Assembly: GCF_011397635.1 (NCBI RefSeq)
Contig: NC_064773.1
Location: forward strand, 29,459,449 to 29,523,448
DNA length: 64,000 bases
Direction of reading: 5' to 3'
From: Epinephelus fuscoguttatus
Taxonomy: Eukaryota > Chordata > Actinopteri > Perciformes > Serranidae
The notes below the pieces were generated by a model. It ran no database searches and was not told the origin of the DNA. It saw only the letters and a program-made list of their open reading frames with translations. This document shows, one piece after another, positions 1-10,930 of this stretch. Position 1 is the first letter of the stretch; every line of letters starts with the position of its first letter. Position numbers and translations under genes: made by a program.

Positions 1-324
1 AGCTGTCCGCTGAAATGGAGGTGAACGATACAGCCCCCTCTCTCCCTCAAAACTAATCAAATACACCATCAAATGACTCCAAAACGCTCTAGTGGAAAAC
101 ACATGGCTTGTGCATTCCCCACGCTATGAAATAATAATGTATAATTAAGTAACATTACGACGCATGAAGCAAATACTTGGAACAACTTTCTTGATTAAAG
201 CACTGAGCGGAGTGACACAGTGCGCAGCTGAGACAGTGCTGTTGTTATTGCTTGTAGCCATTTGCGGTATCGTCAGCTGGACGCACCAGAAGGTTTGAGA
301 AAAGTTTACAGAGTGTTATTGTAA

Positions 325-600
325 ATGGTTTACATATGTATTGTAAAAGGTTGCGGTAACAAGCTGAAGACATGGAGCAGAGTGAAGTTTCACGTAGTAC
401 CAACCAAAAATACGGACAATGGCTATTTGTGCTGGACATCGATCCCAACATGCCTGTGGAAATGGTCTGGAAAATGTTTGTTTGCTCCAACCATTTTTTA
501 CAGTGAAAGGATGGAGTGCAAAAGCTCAAGAATGGTTCAAAAGCTTTTCTTGAAAGATACTGCCATACCATCTGTCGGCATCACAAAACGAGCAGACGAG
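325..600 (+). pseudogene. Broken THAP zinc-finger domain of a transposase
   Basis: The frame from 325 reads CIVKGCGN followed by a FHVVP stretch, the first half of a THAP C2CH finger. The second half (VCSNHF) is in another frame at about 465-490, and the THAP-tail-like LKDTAIPSV returns in the first frame, so the domain carries frameshifts. THAP domains are DNA-binding modules of P-element and Kolobok transposases and of related host proteins. It sits inside the inverted-repeat element and is most likely its decayed transposase start. No catalytic domain was recognised downstream. Confidence 0.55.
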
Positions 601-955
601 CAGCAACAAGTGATGGTTGTGTATTTTGCTCAGCAATCTCTCTGCTGTAACGTTACCTCCATGTTGAGTAATATTAGCCTACAACCCAAGCAATGGTAAA
701 TAAGGCTAAAATGCAAATGTTGTTGTGGTTATGTTATGGATAAGTGCTTGCCCAGAGCATATAGTGAAGTGACTGGCATTACTTCTCATTGTTGGGAATA
801 AACAGACTGCTAGGGAACATTTTATGTTGTTGTTCCCTCAGGAGTTGTGGTGATTTATGAGTGTGGAGTTAGCATGTTCTCCCCGTGTTCCGGTGATTAT
901 TTTGAGGTGTACTCTCGTCCCATCCTACCATTAACATATGTATGTAACATACAGT

Positions 956-1372
956 CACTGGCCACTTTGTTAGGTACACCTGTGTAATCTAATGCAATCC
1001 AGTAGAACGGCTATACCATGATTTTTTTCCCCAAAGCTTATAAATTTTCGGTTATTGCTGACATCGTCTAGAAAGGGATGATTCTACTTTGTTTATTATT
1101 GAGGTCATAGTGAATGGTGGTGGTGTACTGGGGTGGCCTCTGAATTTTGTCTAATTGAGGGGGACAAAATATTAGGAACACTTTTCAATATATTGCACTC
1201 CAGTACACCAGCACCACCCACTACGATCTCAATAATAAAGTAGAATAATCACCTTTCTGACAATGTCAACAAAAACTGAAAATGTAAAAATTTTGTAAAC
1301 GTAGAATGTGCGGCGTAGCTGTTGTATTGGATTGTGTTAGAGTGCACAGGTGTACCTAATAAAGTGGCCAGT
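956..1372. mobile_element. Foldback MITE nested in the first transposon
   Basis: The ends are inverted copies of CACTGGCCACTTTRTTAGGT. A second inner inverted repeat (about 1070-1130 against 1195-1260, around TTTATTATTGAGGTC) makes nearly the whole 417-bp unit self-complementary. It has no coding capacity. The end sequence resembles a common fish MITE family, but I did not assign a superfamily. Confidence 0.7.
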
Positions 1373-1795
1373 AAGCCCCACATTTACACCACCAATCCAT
1401 GCCGGCTCTGGGTCTCCCCTCAGCCCCTGGTTGCTTGGCAGCCTCAGCCTCTCCTCTTGCTCTCTCTTCTTCCAAAACCCGTAACTCTTCCTCTGTATAT
1501 TCTGGCTTCTTCTCAACAAACTTGTTGTTTTGATGACGGAAGTAACTGCACTAAACATATGCTGTTTGAAATCACTCCGCCCAGCAAGTACTGTATGTCT
1601 GGAATGTAGTTAAAGCTGTGCATTTGGCTTCAGAACAACTCTGTCTCGTAATATTACATTATTATTTCATAAGGTGGTGAATGTGTAAGCTACAAGTTGT
1701 CCACAAGAGCGTTTTGGAGTCATTTGATGGTGTATTTGATTAGTTTTGAGGGAGAGAGGGGGCTGTACCATTCACCTCCATTTAGTGCGCCGAGC

Positions 1796-2135
1796 AGCAG
1801 GCAGCTCTGCCCCACCGATCTCAGAACAGCAGGCACTGATAATTAAAGGTAATGTACCTACTCATATGACTATAGGGATTACGGCAATAGGCGAATTTGC
1901 CAAAATGTCGAACTATCCCTTTAAATGTACCACAGTTTAAATGTAAGTTTAGAGATGCTCTAATCATATTTTTTTCTTACAGATCTTTTTCTCAGTTACT
2001 TTGTCCTGCAGTAAGTGTAATTTGTCCTTATGTATATTTGTTCTTGTGATCTTTTCTTACTGTTTACTTAACATTGTAATTACAGCTCTGTATTCACTGT
2101 ATGACACTGTAGTCCTCATTAAAGTCAGAGCAAAA
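1796..2135. other. Non-coding stretch, no gene seen
   Basis: AT-rich sequence between the inverted-repeat transposon and the YqaJ fragment. It has no convincing reading frame, inverted repeat or tandem array. Confidence 0.5.
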
Positions 2136-2352
2136 CTACTTGAGTCCACGAACTTCCATTACCTGATGTGTTATTTTTGTAGCTATTGCTGGTAGGACAT
2201 GTTCAAAGTAAATCTTCCTCAGGTGGGAGATTTTTTCCTCTGTCCAGTCCCTGTTGTAAGGAACATCCAAAATGATGCGTTCAGTGGGGCTCCATACCAA
2301 GAATTTGCATTTTGTTTTCTTTGCACAATGCATTGCAAGTTGTACTTGACAG
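2136..2352 (-). pseudogene. YqaJ-type exonuclease domain, C-terminal fragment
   Basis: The minus-strand frame contains CQVQLAMHCAKKTKCKFLVW followed by an acidic/aromatic tail (YFEHVLPAI). This matches the end of YqaJ/lambda-exonuclease-like domains, where a YYxQVQxxM motif precedes the final strand and helix. The next upstream part of the domain lies at 6439 and above. The two halves were separated by the 4078-bp insertion at 2353-6430, and the 8-bp duplicated target is present once in each half. The frame ends at a stop at 2136. Confidence 0.65.
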
Positions 2353-2715
2353 CAGAGCATGTGAGCAGAGCGGGGAGCGGGAGGATTTTGTGTTGAGCGA
2401 GGAGCAGCTATTTTTTAAAAAGGTGGAGTGGAGCCTTATCTCTCGCTCCAATTTCGCTCCGGTCGCTCATGCCCCACCCAGAATGCATCTTTGCACCTGT
2501 GCACACCCACACTATTTTCTTCACAACTATGGAGTTTACTGTGTACTTCAGAAAAGAAACTGAGAAGAGAAGCAGTGGTACCTTGGAGAACAGTCCCTAA
2601 CTGCGGGGAGAGGCGAGAGGGCTTCAGAGGTCGGCCACTTAACCCGGTCCATCTCCTCTACATTTTGACTTATTTCCACCCTGCCAGCGGTACCGTGTAG
2701 AACGGGGGTCCATGT

Positions 2716-2870
2716 CATTGGTCCGATCTCCAATTAGTTCGACTTCGCATTGGTTTGACCTCCCATTAATTCGACCTCCCTTTAGTTCGACCAGTCCAAC
2801 CTGTTCGTACTAATGGGAGGTCGAACTGATGTGAGGTCCCATAAGTCCGACTGTCCATTCTGACCGTTCA
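2716..2870. repeat. Short alternating-orientation repeat array (GGTCGAA motif), left block
   Basis: At least six variants of a 15-20 base unit, of the type ATTAGTTCGACCTCCC or its reverse complement, occur head-to-head within 150 bases. The block can fold on itself. Related units recur at 5490-5680 and 6140-6225 inside the same insertion. Confidence 0.65.
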
Positions 2871-3216
2871 CCTCCATTCGGGCCGCGGGAGTGAAAGGCA
2901 TGCACCGTATCTACAGGCTGTTACATATTATGCAACCAGCAATCTGATCTATTGAGAGTTTATAGTACTGTAGTGACGCATAGCCTAATTCCCGACAGCA
3001 AGATTGGCTTTTAAAATAATAAAAAGTCAGTTAACCCTCAGAACTCAAAGCGGCAGCTTTCATATTTTGCAGAATATCTCTAAAACCATGCAACGGAACT
3101 TAATGGTTTAAATTGTGTTCAGTAGCTTACCTGTTGGTTGTTCAAAGCTGAGCTCGGGGCGATTATAACCTTTCCAGAAAGTTTTTAATCCTGATTTGAC
3201 TTGATGGCTCCTATTG

Positions 3217-3345
3217 GGTTCTAGAGAGAGAGAGAGAGAGAGCGGCTGCGCGCCTCAATCAAAGCACATGGCAGAAAGATAAGACAAGATAAGAAACTGC
3301 ATTGTCATTGCACAGCAGATACAACGAAACTTCGTTTGGCAGCAA
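3217..3345. repeat. (GA)n plus dispersed repeat fragment
   Basis: A short GA run is followed by a tract (GCTGCGCGCCTCAATCAAAGC) that reappears after the longer GA run at 5258-5304. The two sites are therefore a direct duplication about 2 kb apart. The next 80 bases (AAGACAAGATAAGAAACTG, then a CATTGTCATTGCACA stretch) resemble a fish interspersed repeat often found in non-coding DNA. Confidence 0.5.
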
Positions 3346-3981
3346 TCTCTTGTCTTGTAGCAGGTACAATGTCGAGCATAACAGACAATATAATAAATAA
3401 ATCTGTATAAAATAGGATCAAATATGACAAACTAAATGCAAAAAAAAAAGAAGAGCAGTTATTGCATTGGCCACATTGCAATTGCATACATCTGTGATCA
3501 GTCCCCTAATTTAATTTTAACAATTTTTTCAATGTTCTCCAATTTCTCGTTTTATTTTATGGAAGTGATCAATGTAAGTGCACTTGTCCTAGAGCCGCCA
3601 CAACGGTTTTTATAATGCAAATAATTCTTTTCCTATGACTTTTACTAAAAATGTGTCTTGTATGTTTTCTGATGCCTTTAAGTTACAAAAATGAAACACA
3701 CTACACTTCTGAGCATTTATACCTCCAACCGCGGCAGACCGCTGCTGAAAGTTATACATTTTGATACAGAGATAGGCTATACATATTGCAAAACTCTCTA
3801 AAAGTACACCAAAGCATACATTTTCATTTCTAAATATTTATTTGAAAACAAAACCATTCATACGGTCAATAAAAAAACATTTTGTTAATAATAAAAAACG
3901 AATCTCAACAGTGACCGCGCCAGCCGGCGGGACTGCGGCTGAACCACTTCCAGTGTTCATTCATTCATTCAGTTGCGTGTT

Positions 3982-3983
<2 letters not shown>

Positions 3984-4021
<38 letters not shown>
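3984..4021. repeat. (TG)n microsatellite
   Basis: An uninterrupted run of GT dinucleotides, about 18 units. Confidence 0.95.
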
Positions 4022-4023
<2 letters not shown>

Positions 4024-4579
4024 GTATGCCACTAATTATTTCAGTGTTTATTTCTTTTATTCTTAATTTTTTTTAAAAAATGCGTAATATAGCCAACAAT
4101 ATTATAGCCCAAAAGTTAATCTAATTTATTATTGTAGAGTGTATTTAGCAAAGCCACTTTCAACTGGAGACACGGTGCAGCAGCAGCAGCAAAAAAAAAA
4201 AAAGGAATTATCAAAAGCCGACAAATACCATGAATAAACCTTGACCTTAGTGCATGTTTGAGGGCTTATAACTCAGCAACGAAAGGGGGTACAGACATGG
4301 GACCAACTGTTATAGAGAGCTCTTGACTTCAACTATCATGTGAGTGTAGTCAACAACTGGGGGTGCTGTCAGATATGGAGAAAATATGGATAAAATTAAT
4401 TTTCACCCATTTAGAAATTAGATATTTAAAATCTGATTACACAAGTGTGTTTACCATCCCCTTAAAGTCCACAGTGTACTCTCAATTCAGTATTTACAAC
4501 TTCCAAATCTGGGAAAAAGCACTTAGATTTTTAAAAAACTACAATTCCCTGGGACCGCGCCATGCAGTTTGATACATAT

Positions 4580-4690
4580 CAGCAGTGTTGGGCAGTAGCG
4601 TCACTACGTAGCGGACGTTTGTAGTTTAACTACATTTCTCAGTAGCTTGGTGGTAGCGTTGCTGTTTCTGAATCAAGTAACTTCTCAGTA
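4580..4690. repeat. Fragment of a dispersed DNA-transposon-like repeat
   Basis: The stretch beginning GCAGTGTTGGGCAGTAGCG, with its repeated TTAACTACAT and CAGTAGCTT motifs, resembles ends of common fish hAT-type MITEs that start CAGTGTTGGG. No matching second end was found nearby. Confidence 0.35.
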
Positions 4691-5254
4691 GTTAAGCTCT
4701 TTTACTGATCACTTAGCGCGGTGGCGTCCACACAAGCTACATTTCCAAAATCATTTCTGAAGCTCAAACGAGGCGGGGATTTCTGTTATGGACTGAAATA
4801 AAACTGTCACCGCTACCACACAGAGTCACTTCCGCATGAACCTGACGGGGGACAGCCCTCCATTCCGAAACACCGCCGTTCCGAACGACCCCCACTCCGA
4901 AATTGATTTTCAAGTCCATATCGAGTTTCCTGCATTAAACACTGCCGCCCGCTCTCCGGCCGCACTCGCACACTTCTGAAACTCGTTGTACTACAAAAGC
5001 TTGAAATGAATGTTCAACTCATTGTTTTTTTATTGAAAATATGTCACTGTCTTCATTTACTATGTATAATTTCACTAGCAGCAGCAAACACATTTAAAGG
5101 AGACGCTTGTCAAGTCTTTTTACACGCGCCGTCCGTGGTGCTGAAATCCCCGCTGCAGCCGCCGCTCTCTGCTGACAGCAGACCGGGGGAGAAAAAAAAG
5201 ACATTTCTTTGCTCTGTGCTTTCAGAAAATAACCAGGGTTAGGGTAAGAGAGCG

Positions 5255-5257
<3 letters not shown>

Positions 5258-5304
<47 letters not shown>
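5258..5304. repeat. (GA)n microsatellite
   Basis: A 47-base GA run, followed by the same GCTGCGCGC-type flank as the shorter GA run near 3222. Confidence 0.95.
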
Positions 5305-5305
<1 letters not shown>

Positions 5306-5489
5306 AGCTGCGCGCTTCAATGAAAGCACTTGGCAGAAAGTAATTAATTAATAATAATAATCATTGTCGGAGTCACGCTCGGCCCGTGCAGGGCTCTACT
5401 CGAGAGTGTGTAGCGCTGTCCTTGGTGCTGAACAGAAAGTCAGCGCAGTAGAAAACAGAAGAAGCCTGGAGAGGGTGTGCAGGTGAAGA

Positions 5490-5800
5490 CGGGTCGAACT
5501 AACGAGACTTCCTATTGGTTCGACTTCCTATTGGTCCAACCTAGTCGGACAGATGGGAGGTCGAACCAGTGGGAGGTTGGACTAATAGGACCCTCTATCG
5601 GTCCGACCTACGGCCTAGTCAGACTTATGGGAGGTCGAACCAATGGGAGGTCGAACCAATGGGCAGTTCCTGTAGAACGTTCCCTAGCTGCGGGGAGAGG
5701 GCTTCCCCGGAGAATCTACCAAGCTCATGTTTTATTGGTGCCGTAGCATTGTTCCGACCTCTCATTGTTCCGACCTCTCATTGTTCCGATATGTGATTAT
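5490..5800. repeat. Short repeat array (GGTCGAACCAATGGGA motif), right block
   Basis: Tandem and inverted variants of GGTCGAACCAATGGGA and ATTGGTCCGACCT fill this block, followed by three ATTGTTCCGACCTCTC units at about 5745-5790. The motif matches the block at 2716-2870 and a final cluster at 6140-6225 (CGGAACAATGGG, CGGACCAATGGG). The arrangement suggests remains of one transposon family with repetitive termini nested inside the hAT-like insertion. Confidence 0.65.
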
Positions 5801-6139
5801 TACTGTATTTGTGTGCCATAGAGGATCAGCAACGCAACAAAAGTAGGCTACTGGTCGAGATACAAGTGTCATAGAGAGGAGAGAGTGAAACACCATAACC
5901 TCCTGTTATTAACTCTGGGGTCGGGGTTGTGTGGGGAGCTCTCCGCGGTGCTGAACGGCTCCCGGCGGCGGCTCCGTGACCGGCTCTGGGTCAGCTGGGA
6001 AAGGCTTGAGGCAAATCAGGCTCACGGGTTATATGTTTGTCACTTTCTTTTTCATTTTAACCCACACCATGATCTTTTCCTGACCCTAACCAAGTGGTTT
6101 TTGTGCCTAAACCTAACCAGACCTTAACCACAGGACATC

Positions 6140-6225
6140 ATGATGATTTCGGAACAACGGGACTTCGGAACAATGGGTTTAATGTGGTCGGACCAATGGG
6201 CTGTCGGAAAAATGGGCAGACCCCG
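6140..6225. repeat. Third cluster of CGGAxCAATGGG units
   Basis: Four head-to-tail variants of CGGAACAATGGG occur in 85 bases, each spaced by about 10 bases. They look like the opposite terminus of the element whose other repeat blocks are at 2716 and 5490. Confidence 0.55.
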
Positions 6226-6438
6226 TTTTATTTGTGAATAGAAGATTACAGGTTAGGGTAGTACGACGCAGTTTTCTTTGAGCGTAGTGGTGAGCAAGTG
6301 GAGCGGGATAAAATTTATGATGGAGCGGAGCAAAGAATGCGCAGAACCAAGCGGAGCAGACGAGCGGCGCAAAGTGACAGGTCTGCGAGCGAGGAGCGGA
6401 AATTTTCACCTGCTCCGCTCACATGCTCTGCTTGACAG

Positions 6439-7817
6439 TAGTAACCCAGCACACATATGATCCATTGATGTGTCTTACATCGTATTTATTTGATTGGATC
6501 ATTTGTACCAGGCTGCTATTGTGTGCCTCCAGTTTTTTCTGTGTAGGACATTTAATATCCAGTATTGTCTCTGAGTCAATGAGTCCATCAAGGCTGGCAC
6601 CAAGCCAGTTCTCTTCCTCATCCACAATGAGACCTGTAGTCTCCACTGTTTGCCCTGTGTTATCCTCGAACCATTTTCTGGCTCAGATGTTTGACCATAC
6701 TTTGTTGCTTTGTTTCCAATAAACTTGCTGTTTAATTTTCTCTCGATCCAATTGGCTGGGTCTGTTTCTTTGGGCACTTTTGCTGCTTCACTACTTGTTA
6801 TTCTAATTTTTCTTTTGTCAATCCATAACTGATAACTTTGTTTTTTCTTTGATTTGTTCCCTCATATCTTTGTCACTTTTCAAACACTGAATTGCAGAGG
6901 TCACATTTTTGCTCAGCACAGTTTGTGTGATCTTTGGGGAGTTCATTCTCTGCACCCTCCTGTGGAGTCAGTCAGCAAGTGATTTACAATTATTTCAGGG
7001 ATTCTGGCCAAGCCAGCCTTCTCAGGAGAGGTAAAAAGCTGCATGACTTCTGTGTCATTTGTGAATATTTTTGATGCAATTTTTACACTCTTACTGGGTC
7101 CTTCAGAAGGACCCTGTATGTTTTGTACTGTGTCAGGTAAGACACTTTGCCATGTAGATTTGTTCCATACACAGAGCTGGTCCGTGCAGGACATGCCAGT
7201 CAGACCCTGCCTGACAGCCTCCTTCACCTTGTACAGGAGAGCTGCAGTGTGGCTGCAGCAGCACCCACTCCCAGCCATGCAGTCACAGCTGACTTGTACA
7301 ACCTGGCCACCCTCCCTTCTCACGGTTACTTCCACATCGTGGTGACAATGGATGGACTGTGAATGTCTCACTGATCCCTTCAGTATGATGTGATGGTCGT
7401 CTAAAAGGGGGTGTAAAATTTGCCCGACCCATCCGGAGCTCAGGTAATTTTGACCCTCAATCAGAGATCTGTAATTGCCGTTTTTCTGGTCATCGGAGGC
7501 CAGGCAATCAATAAAATATTCTTGAAAACCTAAAACAAAACACAAACACGTGTTGTTGTTTTTTTTTAGTTATAGACGTAGCCTGTCCATAATGATTAAA
7601 TGTCACGCTGCTAGCTTGCTAACATCAGCACACATAACATATGCTATATTACACAGTGTTACATACAGATACCGTCTCTTATCTCCCTATTACTCTAATC
7701 TTTCCTGCTTATCGCTCAAACAATTGATTAATTTCTAAATTAATATTGGTACTCATTTAAGTTACCTTCATCAGTTACTGGAGGCCACTGTCTAACATCA
7801 TCAATCCAGCTATACAT
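6439..7817 (-). pseudogene. SWIM zinc finger plus YqaJ exonuclease gene, decayed
   Basis: On the minus strand a first coding segment (7817 to 7766, starting ATG-TAT-AGC and ending at a GTAACT donor) can be joined to a segment starting after TTTTGTTTTAG at 7529. That segment encodes about 195 residues with a SWIM-type finger (CDC, nine-residue spacer, CSH). Further downstream, frames near 6650 to 6440 contain WLGASLDGLI and ILDIKCP, the first catalytic half of a YqaJ/lambda-exonuclease fold. The second half lies beyond the insertion, at 2352-2136. Stops and frame changes between 6940 and 6650, and a frame change just before the insertion, show that it is not functional here. YqaJ enzymes are metal-dependent DNA exonucleases; SWIM fingers bind DNA or protein. 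YqaJ plus SWIM is known to me from fish uncharacterised or transposon-linked proteins, so origin from a DNA transposon is likely but inferred. Confidence 0.65.
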
Positions 7818-7889
7818 GATGCTGTCATTGTAGAGAGTCAGTTTACAATGACAGCATAATTAATTGATGACTGACACGTCACTGCAGCA

Positions 7890-8150
7890 ATGGCACTGCC
7901 GCAAGATGGCAGCATACACAAATCACTTGCCGAATTCGTCTATACATGCAGTCACGTCTAGTCCAGTCTGACATGCAAATGAGCACATAATTTTTCCATC
8001 CACACCTGAGAGCCAGCTGGAAACAAAGCGAGGTTTCTTGTTGAAATGTGGATTCCCTGGAATACTGGGAGCAATCAACTGCACACATGTACAGTTGCAC
8101 GCCCCAGATACCCAAGCCATCACTTATGTGAACCGTAAGGGAGTACATCC
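7890..8150 (-). pseudogene. Possible PIF/Harbinger transposase fragment (DDE region)
   Basis: The minus-strand frame contains a CTCVQLIAPS stretch preceded by a degenerate GACN. This resembles the GAIDGT..-IAPS segment around the first catalytic Asp of HARBI1-type transposases. The downstream SINVQ block is not clearly present and the Asp is replaced, so the call is weak and the frame cannot be functional. Confidence 0.35.
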
Positions 8151-8269
8151 ATTCACACATTTATGGTTTACCCAATCACATTAAATATAGGCTAAATCAC
8201 CCAAAACAAATTATTTCAATGTTCAATTTATTTTATTTATTGGAACTCTCATTACGCCTTCGCGCGGCG

Positions 8270-8505
8270 CATTTAAGGGCGAGGAGAGGGGCTCATTTGA
8301 TTGGTGCAATATGAATCAGCTGTGTAAAACCCACTACACGCCGACTTGCGCAGGTAGGAGGGACGGAGGTGGGAAAGAGGAGTAGCTGCGCCAGCGCACG
8401 GTGTGCCAAACTTGCAAAATCCGCCTGGCCACACCCAGTTGGCGAAGCAGAGGTGCGCTGCGCCTCCGCCTTGCCTGGTCTGCGAAACTAGAGGCCTGAG
8501 ACTTT
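8270..8505. repeat. GC-rich interspersed repeat abutting the gag relic
   Basis: GC-rich sequence with GCGCAGC and GCGCACGG motifs interrupts the end of the Gypsy gag relic. It ends in GGTCTGCGAAACTAGAG, which looks like a terminus of a fish DNA transposon. No inverted partner was found and the class is not assigned. Confidence 0.35.
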
Positions 8506-9324
8506 TTCTTTCCACTCTTCTTTGACTCAAGAGCTCCAATAAACATTTCACTCTCTTCTCGTTCAATTTCATTCACACTTCTCTCCATTTTCCGATAGCT
8601 TTCCTTCGGTTTCTTTGTTCGGCACATGCGACCGAGGTGTTTTTTTCTTGAACACACTTTGCATGTTTGGCCAAAGGCAGGACACTTGCGAGGCTCATGT
8701 TTGTATCCATATTTATTGCACTCACTTTTATCATTAACACTGTTGTCTTTGGGCGTTTTTGTTAGCTTCATTTTACTTAAACGCTTATTTAAATGCTTAT
8801 TCACTGCCACTTGATTTTCTTCATGCAAAGCTTTCAGGTGGCTTTGTGTAGCTTCGTTAGCTCTGCAGATATCAACAGCTTTACTCAATGACAAGTCGGG
8901 TTCCCTGAGCAGTCTGGCTCTGACCGAATCATTTATGACACACTACGTGGTCTCTTATCAGCCAGTCCTTTGCTTTATTTTTCAGGTCAGTCACGTATGC
9001 ATCAATTGACTCACTCTTTCCTTAGACCCTCGTGAAGAAAATGTGTCTCAGGTAAGTTATGTTCCTCCTTGGCTCAAAATACTGCCGAAACTTTTCTTTC
9101 AGTATGTCGAGGTCATCTATATCATCATCAAAGTCCATGGTATTAAATACCTTTATAGTGTTGTCTCCTGCCACATGTAGGAAAGTTGCGCACTACAATT
9201 TCTCTGTTTTGTCGGAGATGCCACTGGCTACGAGGTACAACTCGAACTTCTGGATCCACAAATGCCAGTTTTCCGCCAAATTTCCTTCCAGGCACAAACT
9301 GTTCGGCAGCTTTAGTTGCTCCAT
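8506..9324 (-). pseudogene. Ty3/Gypsy retrotransposon gag, broken
   Basis: Reading down from the ATG at 9324 gives MEQLKLP, a capsid-like WIQKFELYLVASG stretch, and later a CCHC-type knuckle region near 8700-8620 (CNKYGYKHEPRKCPAFG followed by CKVC). This is the gag layout of the K02A2.6-like Gypsy elements of fish. In-frame stops (about 9210 and near 9030) and a frame change destroy it. The element stops just before the expected protease and the adjoining sequence is unrelated, so protease, RT and integrase are missing. A zinc knuckle binds the element RNA during particle assembly. Confidence 0.75.
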
Positions 9325-9829
9325 TGTTTACTTCTGACACCATCTCATGTATTGTAGTTATAACAATGATGTGTGTAATGACTCAGACGGAGATTCTTGC
9401 GTGTTTCAATTTTGACTCTGTTTACCGGCTTCTTACTCTGCATGTATTACAGGTCATTCAAAAGGTACGTAACTTAACAGCGCCCCCGCTGGTCAGCCAG
9501 TAATAACTACACATCACAGGTCCTTAAGTTTATTTGTCCATGCATCTGTCTTTCATATTTTTGTTTAAATATAATACATTTCCTCATAATTCTTTTACCA
9601 AGACTACTTCTTATTTAGTTGTAGTCTTGTTTTCGTCATGAAAATAGGTCATTAACAAATATTTATCGTTTTATTTTTTCATTAGAATTATTAATACACA
9701 TGAGCAGCAGGGAATTAGTGCGTTAGGGAGCAGCACTGTGTGTGACTTATGCGCTGATTAAGTGGTGGTGATTAATCGATGTGCATGTGCCTAATATTGA
9801 TTGATTTAGTTTCAGAGCTGCTGCAGTGG

Positions 9830-9975
9830 GCAGCTCCTGTTAAGAGCATCTTAAAGAGCGATCGTAAGATCCTAAGAAGGGCATCTGGGAAACACTCTTA
9901 TCTTAGCGACCCTTCTTACCAAAGATGTTCTTAACTGCACTCTTAAGTCCTAAGATCGCTCTTAACTAGGAAACA
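9830..9975. mobile_element. Short MITE with imperfect inverted ends
   Basis: The left part (GTTAAGAGCATCTTAAAGAGCG) and the right part (CGCTCTTAACTAGG, with TCTTAAGTCCTAAGATC) are imperfect reverse complements around a 40-base centre. It has no coding content. Confidence 0.5.
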
Positions 9976-10676
9976 CGGCCATTGTTTGTTTGTCAAATAC
10001 AATGCCCACAGTGATGTAGGCCTATGTAATTACAAACCAGGGTGGAGGTACAGGTCCTTATCTGTTCTATATTTCAACTGTCATAATAACTCATGTGCTG
10101 TATGGGCTGCGGGTGGGTACAATACACAGCCTCAGAAAGTACAGCTTAGGAGTCTGTATATATAACATGCATGTTTACAAAGCAAACTAATGCTGCACCA
10201 TATGGGCTGAACTCAAACCGAACCCGAGCTACATTTCTGAGTCGGCTATCCACACTCTGTTCCAGGTACTGAGGGGTTGTGACCACAGACAGCACTGCAG
10301 CATGAATCATTGTCACAGATTAATAAACTATTTCAAGAACTTCTCTTGTTTTTATTTTTTCATCAACATATGATGTTACAGCCAGCCATTTCACTGAATT
10401 GTAATTCAGTGAAGCTTGAATCATTTCAATGTTTAAGACCAACTGCTTTTTTAAATGTTGGTGTTGTTTATCCTCCTGAGACCTGGGGTCCGTTTCACAA
10501 AGCAGGTTCAACAAACTCTGAGTCTAATTCTGAACTCTGAGTTGATCTACTCTGAGATAGGAAACTCTGAGTTTCCGGTTCCAGAACAACTGATGTGAAT
10601 CAGTTTAATCAACTCGGAGTAGTTTCACCTGGAGTTAAAAGCCAGCATCAATGGAGCCCCGATTCGACGAGTCACC

Positions 10677-10843
10677 ATGGCAACGGGGAAGAGGAGGGCT
10701 GCGTTTTTCACTCCACTAGAATTAGAAATCTTAATGCGCTCATACGGCGAGTTTGAACACGTTTTCAAAAAGAAGTGCAACACCGCTGCAGCTGCAAAAG
10801 AGAGGGAGACGGCGTGGGAGAACATTGCTGCTCGGGTCAATGC
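10677..10843 (+). pseudogene. Myb/SANT-like DNA-binding protein of Harbinger, exon 1
   Basis: The ATG at 10677 opens a frame with FFTPLELEILMRSYGEFE and a TAWENIAARVNA end, the trihelix/Myb-like fold found in the accessory protein of PIF/Harbinger elements (NAIF1-like). This protein partners the transposase in nuclear import and end binding. A GTAAGT donor follows at 10844. Confidence 0.75.
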
Positions 10844-10930
10844 GTAAGTTTACATGTAGTCCTTTGCAACCACACTAATATTACAGGGGAAAACTGCTTG
10901 AATGGTAGCCTATTAATTTATTTCATGTAG

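Larger units (their letters stand above)
1..1795. mobile_element. DNA transposon with long terminal inverted repeats
   Basis: Bases from about 13 to 160 are repeated in reverse complement at about 1640 to 1790. The match is nearly exact over the outer 90 bases (tract with CTCCCTCAAAACTAATC on the left) and continues more weakly inward. The enclosed 1.5 kb holds a broken THAP-type reading frame and a nested foldback MITE. The superfamily cannot be named from the ends, and the target-site duplication is not visible because the left end touches the window edge. Confidence 0.7.
2353..6430. mobile_element. hAT-like insertion (8-bp duplication CTTGACAG)
   Basis: The insert is bounded by CTTGACAG at 2345-2352 and again at 6431-6438. 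Its termini are inverted copies of CAGAGCATGTGAGCRGAGC. Both subterminal zones are rich in GAGCGG-type motifs, typical of transposase-binding clusters. An 8-bp duplication and CAG-starting ends fit the hAT superfamily. No transposase frame is visible, so it is non-autonomous or internally replaced. The interior holds satellite-like and microsatellite DNA, listed separately. It interrupts the YqaJ domain exactly. Confidence 0.75.

Noticed and set aside
3842..4024. Open frame ending in a Val-Cys run
   Set aside because: It is a read-through of a (TG)n microsatellite with no domain. The same applies to the frames at 31551-31904 and 58251-58439.
8334..8510. C-terminal extension of the gag frame into RRRRSAPLLRQLGVARRIL
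   Set aside because: It reads into an unrelated GC-rich interspersed repeat. The gag homology ends near 8510.
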